Shown one piece after another: positions 16,970-25,365 of a stretch of DNA of 64,000 nt. The stretch's first letter is position 1. Every line of letters starts with the position of its first letter. The stretch comes from Brevibacillus brevis (lineage in GTDB: Bacteria > Bacillota > Bacilli > Brevibacillales > Brevibacillaceae). Location of the stretch: NCBI RefSeq assembly GCF_022026395.1, contig NZ_CP041767.1, positions 560,001 to 624,000 of the forward strand, read 5' to 3'. A program made the position numbers and the translations under genes. The notes beneath the pieces are model-generated. The model had not been told where the DNA came from. It worked only from the letters and a program-made list of their open reading frames with translations, and did not search any database.

Positions 16970-18261
16970 TCGAACGTTATTCCCGACCGGAAATGCGCGC
17001 CATTTGGACGGAAGAAAACAAATTCAAAGCGTGGCTGGAAGTAGAAATTCTCGCGTGTGAAGCATGGTCCAAGCTGGGCGTCATTCCTGAGGAAGACGTG
17101 AAAAAGCTGTGGGATAAAGCTACTTTTGACATTAACAGAATCTATGAGATCGAAGAGGAGACACGCCATGATGTGGTGGCGTTTACCCGTGCGGTATCGG
17201 AAACCTTGGGCGAAGAAAAGAAGTGGGTGCATTACGGACTGACTTCTACCGATGTGGTGGATACTGCGCTGTCATACCTGCTGCGTCAGGCTAATGAGAT
17301 TTTGGAGAAGGATATCGAAGACTTCATCGAGATTTTGGCAGACAAAGCTCGAGAGCACAAGGATACGGTTTGCATGGGCAGAACGCATGGTGTGCATGCG
17401 GAGCCTACGACTTTTGGCTTGAAGCTGGCCCTGTGGCATGAAGAAATGAAGCGCAACCTGGCGCGTTTTCAGGCTGCGAAAAAAGAAGTGGCGTACGGCA
17501 AAATCTCTGGCGCAGTTGGAACATACGCAAACATCGATCCGTTCGTGGAAGCGTATGTATGCGAGAAGCTGGGGCTGTCTGCAGCACCTATCTCTACCCA
17601 AACCTTGCAGCGTGATCGCCACGCCGAGTACATGGCGACATTGGCACTAATCGCAACTTCTTTGGAGAAATTCGCAACAGAAATTCGCGGTCTGCAAAAG
17701 AGCGAAATGCGCGAGGTGGAAGAAGCATTTGCCAAAGGTCAAAAAGGTTCTTCGGCAATGCCACACAAGCGCAACCCAATCGGAAGCGAAAATATTTGCG
17801 GACTGGCTCGTGTCATCCGTGGTCACATGCTCACTTCCTATGAAAATGTTTCCCTCTGGCATGAGCGGGATATTTCCCACTCCTCTGCGGAGCGCGTGAT
17901 TTTGCCAGATGCGACGCAAGCATTGAACTACATGCTGCGCCGTTTCATGAACATCGTGAAAAACTTGACGGTGTTCCCAGAGAACATGAAGCGCAATATG
18001 GACCGTACCTTTGGATTGATCTACTCGCAGCAAGTGATGCTCAAGCTGATTGAAAAAGGCATGAGCCGCGAGCAAGCCTATGACACGGTACAGCCTCGTG
18101 CGATGCAGGCGTGGGAAGAGCAACGCTCCTTCCGTGCGATTGTCGATGAGGATGCGACTGTCAGCTCTACACTATCCAAGGAAGAGCTGGATGAGTGCTT
18201 TGACTACCGTTACCACTTGAAGCATGTAGATACGATTTTCCAACGTCTTGGATTGATTTAA
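16966..18261 (+). CDS. purB: Adenylosuccinate lyase
   Basis: Cleaves SAICAR and adenylosuccinate, releasing fumarate in two steps of AMP synthesis. The 431-residue protein of the fumarase/aspartase superfamily has [16 protein letters not shown], with the catalytic His, and the signature loop [17 protein letters not shown] carrying the catalytic Ser. Its start overlaps the purK stop. A strong terminator follows at once, so purC, purS, purQ and the remaining pur genes, which follow purB in B. subtilis, are not continued here. Confidence 0.97.
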   Translation: MIERYSRPEMRAIWTEENKFKAWLEVEILACEAWSKLGVIPEEDVKKLWDKATFDINRIYEIEEETRHDVVAFTRAVSETLGEEKKWVHYGLTSTDVVDTALSYLLRQANEILEKDIEDFIEILADKAREHKDTVCMGRTHGVHAEPTTFGLKLALWHEEMKRNLARFQAAKKEVAYGKISGAVGTYANIDPFVEAYVCEKLGLSAAPISTQTLQRDRHAEYMATLALIATSLEKFATEIRGLQKSEMREVEEAFAKGQKGSSAMPHKRNPIGSENICGLARVIRGHMLTSYENVSLWHERDISHSSAERVILPDATQALNYMLRRFMNIVKNLTVFPENMKRNMDRTFGLIYSQQVMLKLIEKGMSREQAYDTVQPRAMQAWEEQRSFRAIVDEDATVSSTLSKEELDECFDYRYHLKHVDTIFQRLGLI

Positions 18262-18269
18262 ATGCAAGT

Positions 18270-18298
18270 GCCCTCGAATTTTTCGGGGGCTTTTTTTT
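18270..18298 (+). terminator. Terminator of purEKB
   Basis: GCCCTCGA pairs with TCGGGGGC around a short T-rich loop and is followed by eight T's, nine bases after the purB stop. Confidence 0.92.
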
Positions 18299-18309
18299 AT
18301 TAAGAAACC

Positions 18310-18520
18310 GTAGTGGGGGAGAAGCGCATTTCCAGTCTACGCTTCGGCCTACGCCCTGCTGGGGGATTGACTGTCCGCTTCGGAATAAATGGCGGGAGCG
18401 CTTCAAACGTAGAAATTTCAATGAAGGGTTTCATAAGTGAAGCTGAAATTCCCCGCCATTTATTCCGAAGCTGGGGTGGGCTCCAGAGGCGCTTGGACTG
18501 GAAATGCGCTTCTCCTGCGC
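18310..18520 (+). repeat. Long-hairpin structured element A (family A/B/C/E)
   Basis: Two nested perfect inverted repeats are present. The outer arms of 20 bp are 18318-18337 with 18496-18515. The inner arms of 20 bp are 18377-18396 with 18452-18471. A small GGC/GCC hairpin and conserved single-stranded blocks lie between them, including GTAGTGG at the 5' end and TGGGGGATTGACTGTCCGCT before the inner arm. Elements B, C and E share the blocks and architecture but have different, still complementary stems. I do not recognise the family. A frame through 18313-18606 is not a gene. Confidence 0.85.
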
Positions 18521-18681
18521 AGTTTTTTAAAAATTGCTTGAAAGTGAATTCAAAGTGTGAAAGTGCTACTAAGCAGACACACCATGTAGCAGGAAAACTG
18601 CTTTGAAATGACACGCAAAAACGGTTTTAAAGACAACTTAAAAAATTCCTTAAGAAATTTTTAAAGATTTCTTTTGAAAGT

Positions 18682-18708
18682 TGTAACCGAAATGAAACCT
18701 CTTCCGTA
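18682..18708 (+). promoter_or_regulatory. Possible ECF-type promoter before the sigma factor gene
   Basis: TGTAACC (18682-18688) and CGTA (18705-18708) have the spacing and sequence style of ECF promoters (TGAAAC, about 16 bases, CGTA). This would allow autoregulation of the gene starting at 18849. The match is short and the assignment tentative. Confidence 0.4.
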
Positions 18709-18848
18709 CCTACTTGTGCGAGCTTACAACGAGCCCATAAGTACCTTACAAAAGTGTAATCTTCCTGAAATATAACTCGATGGTTCCTGCTTCGTTTCGA
18801 CCGTACAATGAAATCAATTCATACGGATCACGAAACGGGAGATCGATT

Positions 18849-19364
18849 ATGACGACAGCAATCATGTATCCAAAATTAAGTCACCAACAAATTTACGAAG
18901 ATTACTCTGCTAAAATATATCGCTATTTCCGCTACCGGGTAAAAAACATCTGGGATGTGGAAGACCTGACAACGACTGTGTTTATTAAGGTGTACTCCAA
19001 GCTTGAACAGTACGATGGCCGCCATCCTTTTGGTGCCTGGATTTTCCGAATTGCGCATAATGCGTTGATTGACTACATGCGCAAGAAGCGGGAGAGTCCG
19101 GTGGATCAGGACACATTTAGCAATATGGTCGCAACAGATAAGCTGCCGGAGGAGTGCCTTTTGAATCAGGAGACAACCGAGGGTTTATGGGATAAGGTGC
19201 ACACGCTGACAAAGGATCAGCGCAATGTGATCGCTCTGCGCTATCTCGGAGATTTGCGAATGAATGAGATCGCGGAAATCTTGGGCAAGACAGAGGCTTC
19301 GGTGAAAATCCTGCACTTCCGCGGGATCAAGAAGCTCCAGCAATTGATGGATGCTCAAGCATAA
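18849..19364 (+). CDS. ECF-type RNA polymerase sigma factor
   Basis: A 171-residue sigma-70 family member with regions 2 and 4 only. Region 2 covers about residues 20-85 (YSAKIYRYFRYRV, DVEDLTTTVFIKVY, GAWIFRIAHNALIDYMRKKR). Region 4 covers about 110-165 (LTKDQRNVIALRYLGDLRMNEIAEILGKTEASVKILHFRG). The ATG at 18849 follows GGGAGAT; the longer frame has no site. No anti-sigma gene follows: the next 650 bases are a terminator and two structured repeats. Its targets are unknown; an ECF-like promoter upstream suggests autoregulation. Confidence 0.88.
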   Translation: MTTAIMYPKLSHQQIYEDYSAKIYRYFRYRVKNIWDVEDLTTTVFIKVYSKLEQYDGRHPFGAWIFRIAHNALIDYMRKKRESPVDQDTFSNMVATDKLPEECLLNQETTEGLWDKVHTLTKDQRNVIALRYLGDLRMNEIAEILGKTEASVKILHFRGIKKLQQLMDAQA

Positions 19365-19365
19365 A

Positions 19366-19391
19366 GGGGGGACAACAGTCCTTCCTTTTTT
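19366..19391 (+). terminator. Terminator of the ECF sigma gene
   Basis: GGGGGGAC pairs with GTCCTTCC (two G-U pairs) around a four-base loop and runs into six T's directly after the stop codon. Confidence 0.75.
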
Positions 19392-19401
19392 GCTATGTGG
19401 C

Positions 19402-19612
19402 TGTAGTGGAGAGAAGAATATTTCCAGGCTAGGCCCCAGGCTTTGTCCCTCTGGGGGATGAGACTGTTCGCTCCGAAGGGATTCGCGGGGAAACGCAAAA
19501 GTGGTAGCCGCTTCGTCGCGAGGGCACGGTTGCGTTTCTTTTGCCCGCGAATCCCTTCTCCGTTCGGTAGGACTCCACAAGTTGCTACGCCTGGAAATAT
19601 TCTTCTCTGTCG
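19402..19612 (+). repeat. Long-hairpin structured element B (family A/B/C/E)
   Basis: The outer 20-bp arms are 19410-19429 with 19589-19608, both perfect. The inner 15-bp arms are 19475-19489 with 19544-19558. A third 9-bp helix is GAAACGCAA (19490-19498) with TTGCGTTTC (19530-19538). The shared blocks are GTAGTGG at the start, GGGGGATGAGACTGTTCGCT at 19453-19472, and CGGTAGGACTCC near 19565. It lies 60 bases from element C, which is in the opposite orientation. Confidence 0.85.
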
Positions 19613-19671
19613 TTACTGACGGCATTCTTACATTCTTTTAAGGTATTTAAAAACCGATTAACACGGAAAGC

Positions 19672-19891
19672 TCGTAGAGGAAACAGGAGAAATAAGCGAA
19701 GATCTTAGGGACACCGACCGAGACGCAATGCAAAAAGCGAAACACGCCCTTAAGCGTCCACCTCTGAAACACATCCTGAAAGGACCACTTTGGACGCGGT
19801 TTCGCTTTTTGCATGGAGTCGTGCAGTCAATCCCCTGGGGGGTGGCCCTAGAAGCTGAGCGTTTTTTCCTGTTTCCTCCCCTCCACTACAG
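19672..19891 (-). repeat. Long-hairpin structured element C (family A/B/C/E), minus orientation
   Basis: The outer arms are GAGGAAACAGGA (19677-19688) with TCCTGTTTCCTC (19867-19878). The inner 15-bp arms are 19729-19743 with 19799-19813. An innermost helix is GCGTCCA (19754-19760) with TGGACGC (19791-19797). Read on the minus strand it begins CTGTAGTGGAG and contains GGGGATTGACTG (complement at about 19824-19835), as in elements A and B. The open frame at 19728-19925 is not a gene. Confidence 0.82.
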
Positions 19892-19945
19892 CAACGTACA
19901 AGTCTTTTTTTCATTCGACTTCTAAACACAAGAAACGCTAAAGAC

Positions 19946-19976
19946 TTGGCGTAGTCTCGTTTTCTAATGGTATAGT
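19946..19976 (+). promoter_or_regulatory. Possible promoter of the BceRS-type operon
   Basis: TATAGT at 19971-19976 is a good -10 box; the best -35 candidate, TTGGCG at 19946-19951, has a long 19-base spacer. It lies 45 bases before the response regulator start. Weak support. Confidence 0.35.
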
Positions 19977-20020
19977 AAAGAATAAAATGGAGGAGACTCA
20001 AGACGAGAGGAGTATGAGTG

Positions 20021-20719
20021 ATGTCCACAATTATGATTGTAGAAGACGACCCGAAAATCAACCAGCTGCTGCAAGAGCAACTGGAAAAATACGGATTCCA
20101 GACAGTCAATGTTGAACATTTCGATAGAGTCATGGAGGTATTTACCCAATCGCGCCCTGATCTGGTTCTGTTGGATGTGAATCTACCGAAATTTGACGGA
20201 TTTTATTGGTGCCGGCAAATGCGCCAGGAGTCCAACTGCCCGATCCTGTTCATCTCTGCACGAGAAAGTAAAATGGACCAAGTGATGGCCTTGGAGAATG
20301 GGGCCGATGACTATATCACAAAGCCGTTCGACTACGACGTGGTTTTGGCCAAAATCCGCAGTCAACTGCGTCGGGCTTACGGACAATATGCTCCGCAAGA
20401 AGGGGAGCGTACGGTTGAAGTGGCGGGGCTCAAGCTATTTTTGGAGCGAATGGAGCTGTCCATGAACGATACCAAAATCGAGCTGAGCAAAAAGGAAGCG
20501 TTACTGCTCGAAGCCTTGATGAATCAACATCCGCGTGTCGTCAGTCGTGAGCGTTTGCTAGAAAAGCTGTGGGATGAACAGTTTGTCGATGAAAACACGC
20601 TAAATGTCTACATCACACGCGTGCGCGGCAAGCTGAAGGACTTAGGCCTAGAGGGAGCTGTCGAGACTGTTCGCGGTTCCGGTTATCGCTTGCGTGCGAC
20701 TTGGGAGGAGGGGCAATGA
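20021..20719 (+). CDS. BceR-type OmpR-family response regulator
   Basis: A 232-residue two-component regulator. The receiver domain (1-115) has acidic residues E8-D10 and the phospho-acceptor D52 (LLDVNLP), and K near 101 in TKPFDYD. The C-terminal winged-helix DNA-binding domain has VVSRERLLEKLWD and a VRGSGYRL end. With the adjacent kinase and ABC transporter it fits the BceRS-BceAB antimicrobial-peptide detoxification module: it is expected to activate the transporter genes when bacitracin-like peptides are present. The ATG at 20021 has AGGAG eight bases upstream; a GTG one codon earlier is less well spaced. Confidence 0.88.
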   Translation: MSTIMIVEDDPKINQLLQEQLEKYGFQTVNVEHFDRVMEVFTQSRPDLVLLDVNLPKFDGFYWCRQMRQESNCPILFISARESKMDQVMALENGADDYITKPFDYDVVLAKIRSQLRRAYGQYAPQEGERTVEVAGLKLFLERMELSMNDTKIELSKKEALLLEALMNQHPRVVSRERLLEKLWDEQFVDENTLNVYITRVRGKLKDLGLEGAVETVRGSGYRLRATWEEGQ

Positions 20720-21732
20720 AGCTGTTCCTTCGAGATCAATGGCCATTCGCAGCGTTTTTTCTCGTCCAATTGATCTTATTGATTATGATTTTTGCGATGG
20801 ATGGGTACTGGAATGAATCATTGATGATCTATGTCATGTTTTTATCTGTTTTTTTCGCGGGGGCTTTTCTCGCCATTCGTTACTTGTCTCACCGCACAAT
20901 CTATCAGCGACTGAGCAAGCCGGTAGAGTCATTAGAAGAGCTGACCCAGACATACGGGAATTCACCGTTGTGTCGCGCGATGGATGACATCAGTCAGGAG
21001 CAGTACCGACTCTACAAAGAACAGCTCCATGCCTATGAAAACAAGCAACGGGATCATACGACCTTTATCCAGCAGTGGGTTCATCAGATGAAGACGCCGA
21101 TTTCGGTCATTCATCTGTTGCTGCAAAATGAAGACGATCCAACAGCTGAGAGCGTCCGTGAAGAAGTGGACCGAATCAAGCGTGGACTGGAAACGGTACT
21201 GTACATAGCTCGCCTGGACCGATTTGAACAGGACTTCCTGATCGAGCCCGTAACGCTGCGTTCCTTGGTGCAGAATGTGTTGGCTGAAAATAAGCGGCTG
21301 TTTATTCGCAACCAAGTGTATCCAGAGGTAAAAGTGGATGAAAACTGGCGAGTGGAATCGGACGACAAGTGGCTCGCTTTTGTCCTCAACCAATTGTTGA
21401 CGAATGCCGTTCGTTATTCAGCAGGGAAAAGCAACAAGGTCACTATTCGTGCGTATGAACGCGGAGCACATGCCATACTGGAAGTGCAGGATTATGGAAT
21501 CGGGATTCCTGCCGAAGATATTCGCCGCGTGTTCAAGCCATATTTTACGGGCGAAAACGGGCGCAAATACCCTGAGTCCACCGGGATGGGGCTATATTTG
21601 GTGAAAGAAATTTGCGGGCGGCTCCATCATGGGGTGGAAATGGAATCAGAAGTGGGCGAGGGGACAACCGTGCGTATTGTCTTGTCTGCTGTCGTCCCAA
21701 CCTTACAAGAAAGTAAGGTAGCTGAAAGTTAA
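20716..21732 (+). CDS. BceS-type intramembrane-sensing histidine kinase
   Basis: A 338-residue kinase with two closely spaced membrane helices (about residues 10-32 and 38-60) and almost no extracellular loop, typical of kinases that sense through a partner ABC transporter. The H-box reads HQMKTPIS with H123. The ATPase part has NQLLTNAVRYS, DYGIGIPAEDI and TGMGLYLVKEI. Its ATG overlaps the regulator stop codon and has GGGAGGAGG upstream. The long hairpin D separates it from the transporter genes. Confidence 0.88.
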   Translation: MKLFLRDQWPFAAFFLVQLILLIMIFAMDGYWNESLMIYVMFLSVFFAGAFLAIRYLSHRTIYQRLSKPVESLEELTQTYGNSPLCRAMDDISQEQYRLYKEQLHAYENKQRDHTTFIQQWVHQMKTPISVIHLLLQNEDDPTAESVREEVDRIKRGLETVLYIARLDRFEQDFLIEPVTLRSLVQNVLAENKRLFIRNQVYPEVKVDENWRVESDDKWLAFVLNQLLTNAVRYSAGKSNKVTIRAYERGAHAILEVQDYGIGIPAEDIRRVFKPYFTGENGRKYPESTGMGLYLVKEICGRLHHGVEMESEVGEGTTVRIVLSAVVPTLQESKVAES

Positions 21733-21777
21733 TTCGATAGTTGCACTATGCGCACTTTCGTATAGTTGAAGAGATAG

Positions 21778-21940
21778 TTCAAAAAGTCGTCTTTTGATCA
21801 CGAAGTAATTAAGAAAGCTGATTCGACATCGAAAGAGGCGTTCACCTTTAAAGTCCGGTGCTCATGTAGGTTCCTACACTCCGCTCCTCCTTTTGCAGGT
21901 TCTCGCCTCTTTCTCGGTGCTGAAAAGACGACTTTTTGAA
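21778..21940. repeat. Long-hairpin element D between kinase and transporter genes
   Basis: The outer 18-bp perfect arms are 21778-21795 with 21923-21940, and the inner 10-bp arms GAAAGAGGCG (21831-21840) with CGCCTCTTTC (21904-21913). A loop hairpin TGTAGG/CCTACA is present. It lacks the conserved blocks of elements A, B, C and E, so I treat it as a different family. It occupies most of the gap inside the operon and contains no promoter or terminator that I can identify. Confidence 0.75.
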
Positions 21941-21979
21941 TGCACTTGAATTTGGAAGTGCAAGAAAGGGGAATAGCGC

Positions 21980-22750
21980 ATGGAAATGCTTGCTGTAAAT
22001 AGCTTGAGTAAAATATACGGGGGCAAGGTAACCTACCGCGCGTTGACCGATATCGATTTTTCGATTCGCAAGGGTGAATTCGTCGGTATTATGGGCCCCT
22101 CAGGCAGTGGCAAGACTACGCTATTAAACATGATCTCCACTATTGATACACCAACCTCTGGTGCGGTTCTATTGAACGGTACGAATCCGCATCATTTAAA
22201 AAAAGATAAACTCGCTCTGTTTCGTCGCCGTGAGCTCGGCTTTGTATTTCAAGATTTTAATCTCTTGGACACGTTGACGATTGGGGAAAATATCGTGTTG
22301 CCGCTGACGCTGGACAATGAGAAAGTCTCGGTCATGGAAGAAAAGCTGCAAAGTGTTGCGGAGAAGCTAGGGATTCAGGACATATTGGAAAAGCGGACCT
22401 TCGAGGTATCAGGGGGGCAACGCCAACGAACGGCAATTGCCAGGGCGATCATTCATTCCCCGTCGCTTTTGCTCGCTGACGAGCCGACAGGAAATCTTGA
22501 TTCCAAGTCTTCGCGCAATGTGATGGAGACACTGGAAGCGATCAATAAGAGAGATAATACCACCATGATGATGGTGACGCATGATGCTTTGGCTGCCAGC
22601 TATTGCCATCGGGTAATTTTTATTAAAGACGGCCAGCTCCATAACGAGATGTATCGTGGTGAGAGTCGACAGGTATTCTTCCAGAAAATTATTGACTCAT
22701 TGTCGTTTTTGGGAGGGAACACCTATGACCTTTCGACAATTCGCGTGTAA
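21980..22750 (+). CDS. BceA-type ABC transporter ATP-binding protein
   Basis: A 256-residue ATPase of the MacB/BceA group. Walker A GPSGSGKTT lies near residues 39-47, the Q-loop FQDFNLLDTL near 97, the signature VSGGQRQR near 145, and Walker B LLLADEPTGNLDSKS near 167; the D-loop and MMVTHD follow. BceAB transporters remove antimicrobial peptides such as bacitracin from their lipid targets and also signal to BceS-type kinases. The gene overlaps the permease gene by 26 bases. Confidence 0.9.
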   Translation: MEMLAVNSLSKIYGGKVTYRALTDIDFSIRKGEFVGIMGPSGSGKTTLLNMISTIDTPTSGAVLLNGTNPHHLKKDKLALFRRRELGFVFQDFNLLDTLTIGENIVLPLTLDNEKVSVMEEKLQSVAEKLGIQDILEKRTFEVSGGQRQRTAIARAIIHSPSLLLADEPTGNLDSKSSRNVMETLEAINKRDNTTMMMVTHDALAASYCHRVIFIKDGQLHNEMYRGESRQVFFQKIIDSLSFLGGNTYDLSTIRV

Positions 22751-24611
22751 TAATGTTGTACGAAATAAGCGTATGTACGCTGCATTCTTCATGAGTAGCG
22801 TTTTTTCTGTCCTCATTTTTTTCGTCTATGCGATGTTCATTTTTCATCCGGAAATTATCGGGCAGGAGATTCATGAATCCGTAGCTACTGGGATGATGGC
22901 GGCTGAGTACGTCATTTTTCTGTTCTCTTTCTTTTTTCTCTTTTATTGTGTCGGTGCTTTTCTGAAAAAGAGGGAGAAGGAGTTCGGCATCCTTTTTATC
23001 CAGGGTATGACACCGCTACAGCGGAACACGCTGATTTTTATGGAAAACATGCTGATTGGCATCGTCTCGATTGCCATTGGGATTGGCCTCGGACTAGTTC
23101 TCGCCAAGCTGTTTTTCCAATTCGCCGGATTTTTGCTTGCTGTAAAAGCACTCGGGTTTTACTTCCCGTGGAAAGCGATCGGTTTGACAGTGGTGGCGTT
23201 TCTCATCTTGTATGCAGCCATTTCGCTATTTACGGTCCTCTTGCTGCGAAGCCGCAGTCTGTTGGATCTGTTGCAAGGAAGCGGTCGACCTAAGCGTGAG
23301 CCGAGGGCATCGTTAGTGCTGTCTCTGGTCGCGGTAGCTTTGTTGGGCATGAGCTATGCCTTAGCCCTCACTGCTGACGGCGTGAATGTGCTCGTATTGA
23401 TGCTTCCGGTCATTGCGCTGACGACTGTAGGAACGTACTTGTTGTTTACTCAGCTGAGCGTCATCTTCATCGATTTTCTGAAGAAGCGTCGAACTTTTTA
23501 TTGGAAACGTACGAATCTCTTGACGCTCTCTGATCTGGCCTATCGGATGAAGGATAATGCACGGATGTTCTTTTTAGTCAGCATCGTCTCTACTGTTGCT
23601 TTTTGTGCGATTGGCACGCTGGCAGCTTTGGCTGGGTCGATTCAGATCACGGTGATGAAAACACACCCGTTTGCGTTTGAATACCAGTCCAAAGAAAGCG
23701 ATGCGGAGAGAGCGAAGCATCTGTCTTTAATTGAAACGAGCTTGCAGCAAAATGGCTTTTCCTTCGAAAAATATCAAGTGGCTATGCGAGTTTTGCCAGA
23801 ACTAGTTCAGGAGGAAAGGGTCGGAGTAGTCAAGCTGTCTGACTATAACCGGCTGGCCGTAGCTTCCAATTCGACTGTACTCGAAATGACGAATAAAGAG
23901 GCCTTCGTACTGCTCAATTGGATTGGTGATTCGGTAGCGAGCAAAACACTGCAAGTGGGGAAGGCACAGCTCGCAGTCAAAACAGATACGAATATGACTC
24001 CATTGATCAGAGGGATTGAATTTAAGCGATTGGTTGTCGTACCGAATCAGGTGTATGACCAGCTTCCGAAAATGAAGGAAGAAGAGCGCTTTGTGTACGA
24101 GGTGCCAAGATGGAAGGAAACGCAGGATCTTAGTCTCAAGCTTCAGGAAGATATTCGTCATGACGAAGATAATTATTCGTTTTCAGCTCGTGCACCCTAC
24201 TACCACACCATGAAACAAATGGCGAACATGGGACTCTTTATCGGGTTGTTTGTGGGTGTGTTGTTCTTCGTAGCCGCAGCAAGCTTTCTCTACTTCCGTC
24301 TGTACACGGATTTGGAATACGACAAACGGCATTATGGAGCGCTTTCCAAGATTGGACTCACGGATGCGGAGCTGACGCGGATCGTCACGACTCAGGTTGC
24401 CCTGCTGTTCTTCGTACCGATTGTGGTGGCCATTATTCACAGTATGGTGGCGTTCGTGTCCCTGCAAAGCTTGTTGAAGCTCATCCTTGTCGCGTCTGTG
24501 GTCAAACCGACCGCGATTGTCCTATGCAGCTTCGTCGTTGTTCAAGGTGTGTATTTCTGGATCATTCGAAACCGTTACTTGTTCCATTTAAAGCAATCAA
24601 TGAACCGCTAG
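22725..24611 (+). CDS. BceB-type ABC transporter permease
   Basis: A 628-residue permease with ten predicted membrane helices in a 1+3+2+1+3-like arrangement. Helices fall near 18-40, 52-75, 105-135, 150-175, 200-250 and 285-310. A long extracellular segment of about 200 residues follows (roughly 315-510), then helices to the C-terminus. This architecture, with the large external domain between helices VII and VIII, is the hallmark of BceB proteins. The ATG at 22725 has GGGAGGG upstream; the longer frame overlaps the ATPase gene without a site. Confidence 0.87.
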   Translation: MTFRQFACNNVVRNKRMYAAFFMSSVFSVLIFFVYAMFIFHPEIIGQEIHESVATGMMAAEYVIFLFSFFFLFYCVGAFLKKREKEFGILFIQGMTPLQRNTLIFMENMLIGIVSIAIGIGLGLVLAKLFFQFAGFLLAVKALGFYFPWKAIGLTVVAFLILYAAISLFTVLLLRSRSLLDLLQGSGRPKREPRASLVLSLVAVALLGMSYALALTADGVNVLVLMLPVIALTTVGTYLLFTQLSVIFIDFLKKRRTFYWKRTNLLTLSDLAYRMKDNARMFFLVSIVSTVAFCAIGTLAALAGSIQITVMKTHPFAFEYQSKESDAERAKHLSLIETSLQQNGFSFEKYQVAMRVLPELVQEERVGVVKLSDYNRLAVASNSTVLEMTNKEAFVLLNWIGDSVASKTLQVGKAQLAVKTDTNMTPLIRGIEFKRLVVVPNQVYDQLPKMKEEERFVYEVPRWKETQDLSLKLQEDIRHDEDNYSFSARAPYYHTMKQMANMGLFIGLFVGVLFFVAAASFLYFRLYTDLEYDKRHYGALSKIGLTDAELTRIVTTQVALLFFVPIVVAIIHSMVAFVSLQSLLKLILVASVVKPTAIVLCSFVVVQGVYFWIIRNRYLFHLKQSMNR

Positions 24612-24682
24612 TGACTTTTTCCAGCATGTCCAGATGAGCAGGGACATAGGATAAAAGGAGAAGGATGCGAGGGGGCAAGCGG

Positions 24683-25153
24683 ATGGAACTAGAGACGTGG
24701 ATGAGGCAAGCCGTACAGATTGCGTTTGAAAATGTCCGTGATAAAACAGGCGGACCATTTGGAGCCATTGTCGTGAAGGACGGGCAAGTAATCGGGCGAG
24801 GACGCAATGAAGTGACGGCGAGCAATGACCCTACGGCACATGCCGAAATCCAAGCGATTCGAGAAGCATGTCGTTATCTCGAAACCTTTCAATTAAACGA
24901 TTGCGACCTGTATACAAGCTGTGAGCCTTGTCCGATGTGTCTGGGAGCCATCTATTGGGCCAGACCGCGCAATGTCTATTATGCTTGCACGAAAGAAGAT
25001 GCGGCGCATGTCGGTTTTGATGATCAGTTTATTTATGAGCAGATTGTTCTTCCTCTTGAAGAACGGAGTATTCCTTTTCAGAGAATCAATCTTGCGAATA
25101 GACGGAGCCCATTTGAAGCATGGTCTCAATCTCTGGACCGTATCGAATATTAA
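24683..25153 (+). CDS. guaD: Guanine deaminase
   Basis: A 156-residue zinc enzyme of the cytidine deaminase fold that converts guanine to xanthine. Zinc ligands are H53 (TAHAEIQA, catalytic E55) and C83/C86 (CEPCPMC). The C-terminal half, with WARPRNVYYACTKEDAAHVGFDDQFIYEQI, resembles B. subtilis GuaD more than the tRNA adenosine deaminase TadA. The ATG at 24683 follows GAGGGGG at a good distance. It adds to the purine genes of this window, but has its own terminator and no aptamer. Confidence 0.85.
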   Translation: MELETWMRQAVQIAFENVRDKTGGPFGAIVVKDGQVIGRGRNEVTASNDPTAHAEIQAIREACRYLETFQLNDCDLYTSCEPCPMCLGAIYWARPRNVYYACTKEDAAHVGFDDQFIYEQIVLPLEERSIPFQRINLANRRSPFEAWSQSLDRIEY

Positions 25154-25155
25154 TC

Positions 25156-25187
25156 GAGAGCCTCTCCTGCGGAGTAGGCTCTTTTTC
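25156..25187 (+). terminator. Terminator of guaD
   Basis: GAGCCT pairs with AGGCTC, enclosing CTC/GAG, and is followed by five T's, three bases after the guaD stop. Confidence 0.88.
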
Positions 25188-25241
25188 TTTGCTTTATTTA
25201 TAGTAAGAATAGGTTTTAATATGGAATTTTTTGTAAAAGTA

Positions 25242-25270
25242 TTGCATTGTGTCGAAAATCGTATTATAGT
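25242..25270 (+). promoter_or_regulatory. SigA-type promoter for the Lrp-type regulator
   Basis: TTGCAT at 25242-25247 and TATAGT at 25265-25270 with a 17-base spacer. A leader of about 90 bases follows before the start codon. Confidence 0.65.
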
Positions 25271-25365
25271 AACAACAATCATCATGAAATTCGACCGGAT
25301 TTTCTAATATTGAGCTGTGATAAGGTTGAATATTGTTTGAAAAAGACGAATAAAGGTGTGTTTGT

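Noticed and set aside
18313..18606. A 97-codon frame through element A and similar frames through elements B and C
   Set aside because: The sequence is explained by nested inverted repeats; homologous elements B, C and E do not preserve the frame.
18310..19891. Target-site duplications or a transposase for the hairpin elements
   Set aside because: I compared the flanks of A, B and C by eye and saw no convincing direct repeats, and no transposase or recombinase gene lies anywhere in the window.
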